Part shown: positions 58,508 through 64,000 of the stretch, one piece after another
Layout: the number at the start of each line of letters is the position of its first letter
Numbering within the stretch: the first letter of the stretch is position 1
From: Gilliamella sp. wkB171
GTDB lineage: Bacteria > Pseudomonadota > Gammaproteobacteria > Enterobacterales > Orbaceae
Assembly (NCBI RefSeq): GCF_001693755.1
Contig: NZ_LYST01000038.1
Location: forward strand, 1 to 64,000
Reading direction: 5' to 3'
Length of the DNA: 64,000 bases
Made by a program: the position numbers and the translations under genes
The notes under the pieces: model-generated
Seen by the model: the letters and a program-made list of their open reading frames with translations, nothing else
Told to the model about the DNA's origin: nothing
Databases searched by the model: none

Positions 58508-58535
58508 AGGGTTATTTATTAAATAACCCTTTTTA
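58508..58535. terminator. Terminator between the YnfC-like gene and frdD
   Basis: AGGGTTATTT (58508-58517) pairs perfectly with AAATAACCCT (58521-58530), loop ATT, followed by TTTTT. It lies 18 bases after the upstream stop and may also stop frdCD read-through from the other side. Confidence 0.85.
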
Positions 58536-58559
58536 ATGATTATAAGAATTATATTTGAT

Positions 58560-58928
58560 TTATATTCGTATAAAAAGAATATAAATTGCATGTAAAGTCC
58601 AAGCAAGAGCTAGCCCGTAAGTTAGCATTTTTTCACGTTTTGGGTAAATATTAAATTGATGTAATATCGTTAATATCTGTTGTAATCCACACCAAATAGG
58701 CAGAGATATCATTAAAAATAAGAATAGTTTTCCTACTTCTGTATTTGCTATTTTTAAGATATAAGAACGCGTTGTTGCATCACCAAAAGGAATAATATAA
58801 GCCATTATGATAATAATCACTGGCGAAAAAATTGCTGCCCATATTCCTCCTAAAGCAAACAATCCTTTTGCTACTTTTCCTTGCTTTTTTTGTTCTAAGT
58901 GCTGTGTTTGGATTTGTTGATTTTTCAT
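58560..58928 (-). CDS. frdD: FrdD-like fumarate reductase membrane anchor
   Basis: A 122-residue protein with three membrane segments, matching E. coli FrdD in KGLFALGGIWAAIFSPV (about residues 22-38) and KLFLFLMISLPIWCGL (about 66-81). After WCGL, the E. coli quinone-site pair His80-Arg81 (GLHRM) is Gln-Gln here (GLQQI). The start is the ATG at 58928; a longer frame to 59021 lies inside frdC. It follows frdC by 14 bases. No frdA or frdB is adjacent, so the anchor lacks its catalytic subunits at this locus. Confidence 0.85.
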   Translation of the reverse strand: MKNQQIQTQHLEQKKQGKVAKGLFALGGIWAAIFSPVIIIIMAYIIPFGDATTRSYILKIANTEVGKLFLFLMISLPIWCGLQQILTILHQFNIYPKREKMLTYGLALAWTLHAIYILFIRI

Positions 58929-58942
58929 GATGTAAAGACCGT

Positions 58943-59347
58943 TTATCTTAAAATAAATAACAGTAAGCAAATTGAAATGATGATCGAAACGAACCATAAA
59001 CCTGCTGTAAGTAGGTAACACTTGGTTGTTTTAGTTGAATTCGCCGAAAAAACTACGTTTGGCGTTAAGTTAAACCAACGTATTGAATGGTAAATTGCTC
59101 CTAGCAAGGCAATACAATTAAGTACAATCACAAAAGGACTTTGTAAAAAAAAGATAAAACGATAAAACTCATCTTGTCCCATCATATTGGTATACATACA
59201 AATGACCCCGTACATTAATACAAGACTTACCCAAATCATAGAAAAGGGTACCAATTTTTGTATGATAGATAATAGCCAATTCGGTTTTGGTGAAAGATTA
59301 TTAAGATAATTTTCTATAGGATATTGATTGTTATTTTTTTTATTCAT
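58943..59347 (-). CDS. frdC: FrdC-like fumarate reductase membrane anchor
   Basis: A 134-residue protein with three membrane segments. FLQSPFVIVLNCIALLGAIYH and RWFNLTP match E. coli FrdC ([21 protein letters not shown] and TWFELAP), keeping His82 and Trp86. The quinone-site Glu29 is Lys or Ile depending on where the weakly conserved first segment is aligned, and Arg28 is also lost. It normally anchors FrdAB and oxidises menaquinol. It is the first gene here; the 600 bases upstream hold no frdB or frdA. Confidence 0.85.
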   Translation of the reverse strand: MNKKNNNQYPIENYLNNLSPKPNWLLSIIQKLVPFSMIWVSLVLMYGVICMYTNMMGQDEFYRFIFFLQSPFVIVLNCIALLGAIYHSIRWFNLTPNVVFSANSTKTTKCYLLTAGLWFVSIIISICLLLFILR

Positions 59348-59968
59348 AAATTTCTTTACATTGCCTATTCTAAACTAGGTAATTTATTATGTTAGTGTAA
59401 TTGGAAGTTGGATCACTCATTATAATAGTAAAACTAATCCATGTCGTTAATTTAAGATTATTTATAATAGCGATTTTCACTATGATTAGGCTTGGCATAT
59501 CGTGCCGCAAATATAAGTTATTGAATCGTGCGTTTACCAGTGTTATTAAAAACATGGTTCTTTTATTCATTTGATAAAAGCTAGATGAAAAACATCTTGT
59601 CAAATGACACAGAGCAAAACATTAAACTATTTCGATTTACTTAATTTTTACCTAAACAGTTATAATCAAGGTAAAGAAACAACAATCATTATTATTCTTA
59701 TAGTTGCATCAATAAAGTATTATTGATTAATGATGATTATTAGAATTAATAATTTAGAAAATATCTTTTATTTTCATGGTGATAAAGTTAATTTTTTTAA
59801 GAAAAGTAGTGATTTAGTATTAACTATCACAAATGTTGTGCAACGATTAATTATTATTTGTATTTTTTGGATAATTGAATAATATAGCAACAAAACTTAC
59901 TAACGCTATATTATTTGCATCCTCGATATTATGCTAGTTATAACAAGGATGTTTTGATTTAAACGAAA
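59348..59968. other. Divergent intergenic region between frdC and kup
   Basis: 621 AT-rich bases with no supportable gene. A 77-codon minus-strand frame (59370-59603) has no ribosome site and resembles neither FrdB nor any family. I find no clear FNR box (TTGAT-N4-ATCAA), which would be expected before an anaerobic frd operon. Confidence 0.5.
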
Positions 59969-61987
59969 ATGAACAACTCAAGTCATAAAATTCCAGTCGG
60001 AATTGTGGGTATTATTAGTGCCATTGGTATTGTCTATGGGGATATCGGTACATCGCCGCTGTATGTGCTGAAGTCTATCATTCATGGTTTACCTAATAAT
60101 CAATGGGCCAACCCTTTCTATATTTTGGGCGCCGTCTCTTGTGTAATTTGGACATTGACTATTCAAACTACCTTAAAATATGTGATTATCACATTGCGAG
60201 CCGATAATAAAGGTGAAGGAGGAATTTTATCCTTATATGCTTTAATTCGGCGACGTTACCAGTGGACATTTATTATTGCAATTATTGGAGCAGCAGCGTT
60301 ACTAGCAGATGGCGCTATCACACCTGCTATTACCATTATCACTGCAATTGAAGGCCTAAATGTTATTTATTCTAGTATTCCAATCATTCCAGTCACCTTA
60401 CTTTTAATTGTGGTACTATTTTTTATCCAACCTTTTGGCACCGGCTCTTTAGGACGATTTTTTGGCGTTGGAATGCTGATTTGGTTTTCAACATTGGGTA
60501 TTTTAGGACTGTATCGATTATTGCCGCATTTGAATGTGTTAGCCGCTTTTAATCCTATGTATGCGATAAGATTTATTATTGAAGCGCCCGATGCATTAGT
60601 TATCTTAGGTGCTATTTTTATGTGCACAACAGGGGCTGAAGCACTTTATTCTGATTTAGGCCATTGTGGACTGAAAAACATTCGTATTTCTTGGGGATAT
60701 GTAAAGAGCTGCCTGATTATCAATTATTTAGGTCAAGCGGCATGGGTGATTTCTCATCCGCAAATAATTGGTCCTGATGTCAATCCATTTTTTATGATGA
60801 TGCCAGAGTGGTTTAGATTAACGGGGATTATTATGTCGGCATTGGCTGCGTTTATTGCGTGTCAAGCCTTAATTAGCGGTGCTTTTACCATAATTAGCGA
60901 AGCTATTTCATTAGATTTATGGCCAAATGTGCGGGTGAAATATCCAACTCTGATTAAAGGCCAGATGTATATAAGATCGATTAATTATATATTGTTTACG
61001 CTTTCTGCATTGATGGTAATAAGTTTTCAATCCTCAATTAATTTAGAAGCGGCTTATGGATTAGCCATTACTCTTAGCATGTTAATGACCACCGTATTGT
61101 TATTCTTCTATTTTATGAAAAATAATAAGCCACTTTGGTATAGTGTCCCACTGACATTATTTTTTATGGTAATTGAAATTGGTTTTTTTGTCGCTAATAT
61201 CCAAAAATTCTTCCATGGTGGGTTTGCCTCTATTTTAATTGCCGGTTTTATATTTATTATTATGTATTCATGGTTTACAGGGCGTCGTTTAAAACGTGAG
61301 CATAATTCATTTGTTAAATTAGATGCTGAATATTTAGCTAAAATTGTAGCAATTAGCCATGATAAAACTATTGATAAAACCGCAACCCATCTTTTTTACT
61401 TAACCCGAGCACAAGGGTTACATGCGGTTGAAAGTAAAATCACTTACTCGTTATTTGAACGGAAACCTAAACGCGCTGATACATATTGGTTTGTTTCAAT
61501 TAATCGCATGGATGAACCCTATAAATTTGAGTATCAAGTTGAAGTTTTAGTGCCATATAAAGTGTTTCGTATCGATTTGAATATTGGTTTTAAAGTCGAC
61601 ATGCATGTTGAACAATATGTACAATTAATTGCAACTAGAATGGAGCAACAAAATTTAGTTAATTTGTCATCACGCTATCCTTCAATAAAAGAACAACGAG
61701 GTGATAGTTTATATGTTATTGTTGAACGTACATTACGAAATGTAGATGTCAATTTTATCAATCGCCCAATGCTGGCTATTTACTCTTTTATTAAAATGAA
61801 ATTTACCTCTGATGCTGAAATGTTTGATATCGATCCAACATTAACATTAGTGGAATTTGTGCCAATGATTGCTAACGAGTATGAATCAGACTGTGAAACG
61901 TTAAAACAACTTATTGAGCAATCACAGATGGGAATTACAACTGATCAGGACATTGCAGATGCCATATCCGATACCGATCATAATTGA
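59969..61987 (+). CDS. kup: Kup-family potassium transporter
   Basis: A 672-residue K+ uptake permease: about 12 membrane segments in residues 10-440, then a 230-residue cytoplasmic domain. The family hallmark GIVYGDIGTSPLYVLKS (about residues 20-36) and RADNKGEGGILSLYALIRR (about 78-96) are present. It is longer than E. coli Kup (622) and differs more from it than neighbouring proteins do from theirs, with an IRR+W pattern recalling Kup proteins of other phyla; lateral acquisition is possible but unproven. Confidence 0.9.
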   Translation: MNNSSHKIPVGIVGIISAIGIVYGDIGTSPLYVLKSIIHGLPNNQWANPFYILGAVSCVIWTLTIQTTLKYVIITLRADNKGEGGILSLYALIRRRYQWTFIIAIIGAAALLADGAITPAITIITAIEGLNVIYSSIPIIPVTLLLIVVLFFIQPFGTGSLGRFFGVGMLIWFSTLGILGLYRLLPHLNVLAAFNPMYAIRFIIEAPDALVILGAIFMCTTGAEALYSDLGHCGLKNIRISWGYVKSCLIINYLGQAAWVISHPQIIGPDVNPFFMMMPEWFRLTGIIMSALAAFIACQALISGAFTIISEAISLDLWPNVRVKYPTLIKGQMYIRSINYILFTLSALMVISFQSSINLEAAYGLAITLSMLMTTVLLFFYFMKNNKPLWYSVPLTLFFMVIEIGFFVANIQKFFHGGFASILIAGFIFIIMYSWFTGRRLKREHNSFVKLDAEYLAKIVAISHDKTIDKTATHLFYLTRAQGLHAVESKITYSLFERKPKRADTYWFVSINRMDEPYKFEYQVEVLVPYKVFRIDLNIGFKVDMHVEQYVQLIATRMEQQNLVNLSSRYPSIKEQRGDSLYVIVERTLRNVDVNFINRPMLAIYSFIKMKFTSDAEMFDIDPTLTLVEFVPMIANEYESDCETLKQLIEQSQMGITTDQDIADAISDTDHN

Positions 61988-62062
61988 ATTCAACGAAAAT
62001 TAAAAAATAGCGTACAATAGTCATCATTCAATAAACGTTCATTAATATAGTAGGAAATGAAT

Positions 62063-62695
62063 ATGACAGGTAAATTTATTGTCATCGAGGGGCTGGAAGG
62101 GGCAGGTAAAACCACTGCAATTGATACTGTTGCTCATATTTTAAGTCAGCATAACGTTGGCGATATTCAATTTACTCGTGAACCTGGTGGAACGCCAATT
62201 GCAGAAGCACTACGTAATATTATTAAAAATGGTTTAGATAACGAACCTTTGACAGATAAAGCTGAATTATTGATGTTATATGCTGCGCGCATTCAACTCA
62301 TTGAAAATGTGATTAAGCCTGCACTTAAATTGGGAAATTGGGTGATAGGTGATCGACATGATTTGTCGACGCAAGCCTATCAAGGTGGTGGTCGTCAATT
62401 AGATGATGTTTTTATTAAAACATTAAAAGATCAGGTGCTTGGCAATTTTAAACCGGATTTGACACTATATTTGGATATTGAACCTAAAATTGGTTTATTA
62501 CGCGCAAGATCAAGAGGTGAACTCGATCGGATTGAACAACAGTCTTTATCTTTTTTTGATAGAATACGCGAGCGTTATTTAACACTTGCGGCACAAGATA
62601 ATACTATTGTAACAATTGATGCTTCGCAATCAATTGAAGTAGTCACTAAACAGATTGAAACAGTATTAACTCAATGGCTGTCAACACAGGTTTGA
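62063..62695 (+). CDS. tmk: Thymidylate kinase
   Basis: A 210-residue kinase with P-loop [12 protein letters not shown] (about residues 7-18), the DRX motif [18 protein letters not shown] (about 93-110), and a LID region [11 protein letters not shown] as in the E. coli type. It phosphorylates dTMP. ATG 62063 has AGGA at a 7-base spacing; the ATG 6 bases earlier abuts that site. holB follows after 7 bases, the order found in E. coli. mltG, which precedes tmk there, is absent. Confidence 0.97.
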   Translation: MTGKFIVIEGLEGAGKTTAIDTVAHILSQHNVGDIQFTREPGGTPIAEALRNIIKNGLDNEPLTDKAELLMLYAARIQLIENVIKPALKLGNWVIGDRHDLSTQAYQGGGRQLDDVFIKTLKDQVLGNFKPDLTLYLDIEPKIGLLRARSRGELDRIEQQSLSFFDRIRERYLTLAAQDNTIVTIDASQSIEVVTKQIETVLTQWLSTQV

Positions 62696-62702
62696 TGTAT
62701 AT

Positions 62703-63689
62703 ATGATTTTTAATGATTATCCTTGGCTTTCTTTACCTTATCAACAATTAGCTGATAGTATTTTACATCAGCGAGCTCATCATGCTTGGTTAATCAATTA
62801 TGTACAAGGCAGTGGCGAAGATAAGTTTGTTAATTTGCTTGCTAATCGTTTGTTGTGTCAATCGTCACATCAGTTAGAACCATGTTTAAACTGTCACAGT
62901 TGTCGATTATTTTTATCACATCATCATCCTGATTTTTATATAGTCACTAATGAACAAGGTAAGCAATCTATCGGTATCGATCAAATACGAACGCTTACTA
63001 CTAAAATTTATGAAAAATCGCAACAGGGTGGTAATAAAGTCATTTGGATTGAGAATGCTGCATTAATGACAGAGGCCGCAGCAAATGCATTATTAAAAAC
63101 GCTAGAAGAACCACCTGAAAATACTTATTTTATTTTGAGTAGTGAGCATAATAGTCATTTATTACCGACTATACATAGTCGGTGTTTTCGTTATTTCATA
63201 CCTGTTCCTGAATTAGAACAATCTATTTCGTGGTTAAAAAAACAACACATTCAGCCATATAATGATAATGAACTTGCCTGTGCATTGTTATTGAGCGAAA
63301 ATGCACCAATAACAGCTGTATCGTTATTAGCGCCTGAAAAATGGCAACAACGAAAACTTTTTTGTGAGCAGTTATTAAACGTTTTACCACAAAATGATTA
63401 TTGGCAATTGGCTAAAACACTTAATAATGAACAAGTGGTTGAATATATAATTTGGTTTTCAAGTTTGTTAAGTGATGCTTTAAAAGCACAGCAAAAAGCG
63501 GGACGTTTTATTATTAATCGCGATCAGGTGCCTTTGGTAAGGTTATTGGCGAGAATGGATAATGAAAAAATTTTAGCTCTTTATGATTTATGGTTGCAAG
63601 CAAGAATATTATTATTATCGGTTACAGGTTTGAATAAAGAATTAATGGTTTATAATGTGCTTGCTCAATCGGAATTAATTAGTCAATGA
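62703..63689 (+). CDS. holB: DNA polymerase III subunit delta'
   Basis: A 328-residue clamp-loader subunit. The N-terminal AAA+ fold has a degenerate P-loop (YVQGSGEDKF), the zinc module (CQ...CLNCHSCRLF, about residues 50-75), the sensor region NAALMTEAAANALLKTLEEPP (about residues 119-139) with an SRC motif (HSRCFRY), and a C-terminal collar domain. It opens and loads the beta clamp. It forms a tmk-holB pair as in E. coli. Confidence 0.95.
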   Translation: MIFNDYPWLSLPYQQLADSILHQRAHHAWLINYVQGSGEDKFVNLLANRLLCQSSHQLEPCLNCHSCRLFLSHHHPDFYIVTNEQGKQSIGIDQIRTLTTKIYEKSQQGGNKVIWIENAALMTEAAANALLKTLEEPPENTYFILSSEHNSHLLPTIHSRCFRYFIPVPELEQSISWLKKQHIQPYNDNELACALLLSENAPITAVSLLAPEKWQQRKLFCEQLLNVLPQNDYWQLAKTLNNEQVVEYIIWFSSLLSDALKAQQKAGRFIINRDQVPLVRLLARMDNEKILALYDLWLQARILLLSVTGLNKELMVYNVLAQSELISQ

Positions 63690-63752
63690 TACACTAATTA
63701 TATTTTGTAACTACATTTTCGTTTAATGTATGTTTAAGTAAAAAGGATAACT

Positions 63753-64000
63753 GTGAGTTATTTATCTATTGAATTTGGCCTACTTTTTATTGCTTTCTTT
63801 GCTTTGTATTGGGGATGCTGTTTTTCACCTAATTTACAAAATAAATTACTATTAATAGCAAGCTATCTGATTGTTGCCAGTTATAGTTGGCAGTTCGCAC
63901 TAATTTTGCTTGTTTATACCTGCATTATTTATCTATTTTCACTTGCTATTGCCTCATCACAACGTCATGCAAAGCGATGGCTAATTTTGGCGTTGTGTGT
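63753..64000 (+). CDS. MBOAT-family O-acyltransferase, N-terminal part (cut by the window end)
   Basis: An open frame from GTG 63753, behind AAAAGGA (63740-63746), runs off the window after about 82 residues. It begins MSYLSIEFGLLFIAFFALYW and continues with KLLLIASYLIVASYSWQFAL, the usual opening of AlgI/PatA/DltB-like membrane-bound O-acyltransferases (LFF...LYW, LLLxASYxFYxxW). Three hydrophobic segments are visible. It would acylate a cell-surface polymer. The rest lies to the right. Confidence 0.65.
   Translation, partial: MSYLSIEFGLLFIAFFALYWGCCFSPNLQNKLLLIASYLIVASYSWQFALILLVYTCIIYLFSLAIASSQRHAKRWLILALC

Noticed and set aside
58560-59347. Considered sdhCD instead of frdCD
   Set aside because: GLFALGGIWAAIFSPV and LPIWCGL are FrdD-type, and FLQSPFVIVLN with RWFNLTP is FrdC-type; the heme-ligand pattern of SdhCD is not seen.
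59370-59603. 77-codon minus-strand frame where frdB would be expected
   Set aside because: Sequence bears no FrdB iron-sulfur cysteines and no ribosome site; not a remnant I can support.

Overview
The window is chromosomal DNA of an AT-rich gammaproteobacterium. Almost every protein aligns well with Escherichia coli homologues, and several gene orders are enterobacterial: rrn-aspT-trpT-maoP-yifB, znuBC/znuA-mepM, tolB-pal-cpoB-tRNA-Lys, aspS-nudB, yajC-secDF, yejABEF and tmk-holB. The low GC, compact E. coli-like gene set and sugar-acid PTS genes make me favour the Orbaceae (Gilliamella/Frischella-type insect gut symbionts); that placement is inference. I see no insertion sequence, prophage or CRISPR array.

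Layout. 1-870: 3' end of 23S rRNA, 5S rRNA, tRNA-Asp and tRNA-Trp. 1.0-10.3 kb: maoP, yifB, zinc uptake (znuCB/znuA with a Zur-type palindrome), and cell-wall genes mepM and mrcB, then mutM. 10.7-13.7 kb: tolB-pal-cpoB and tRNA-Lys, without tolQRA. 14.4-19.0 kb: pepT with an AbgT-family transporter, then murJ. 19.5-26.5 kb: a complete L-ascorbate (ula) regulon with CRP and operator-like sites, a fused IIC-IIB permease and a reshuffled gene order. 26.7-32.1 kb: an unknown membrane protein, dusC-moeB, and an M20 hydrolase with two membrane proteins (one DUF3100-like). 32.3-40.4 kb: aspS-nudB, a small secreted protein, ubiD, a Sel1-repeat protein and ppc. 40.7-46.7 kb: nuoJKLMN only. 46.9-50.2 kb: yajC-secD-secF, then tRNA-Ala. 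50.5-58.5 kb: a small secreted protein, the yejABEF peptide importer and a YnfC-like protein. 58.5-59.3 kb: frdCD only. 59.9-64 kb: kup, tmk, holB and the start of an MBOAT acyltransferase.

The most unusual content is respiratory. A five-gene piece of the complex I operon (nuoJKLMN) stands alone behind its own intergenic region, with no nuoA-I beside it. All five frames are open and near normal length. When aligned to E. coli with constant offsets, however, many residues needed for proton translocation are replaced: both intramembrane glutamates of NuoK, a series of Lys/His/Glu positions in NuoL and NuoM, and Glu55/Tyr59 of NuoJ. NuoN is better preserved but carries an extra acidic segment of about 80 residues. 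About 12 kb away frdC and frdD, the membrane anchors of fumarate reductase, also stand alone without frdA/frdB and lack the quinone-site residues Glu29 (FrdC) and His80/Arg81 (FrdD). Two membrane modules, each cut from its catalytic part and each lacking its signature residues yet kept open, suggest either a repurposed membrane complex or an unusually clean stage of respiratory decay.

A second theme is uptake and recycling of small molecules: ascorbate PTS, Zn, oligopeptides (Yej), AbgT plus PepT, and the M20/DUF3100 module. A third is RNA-level punctuation inside operons: terminator-like or long hairpins lie between tolB and pal, pal and cpoB, ulaD and ulaE, and yajC and secD. All comparisons with E. 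coli proteins are from memory and by eye.
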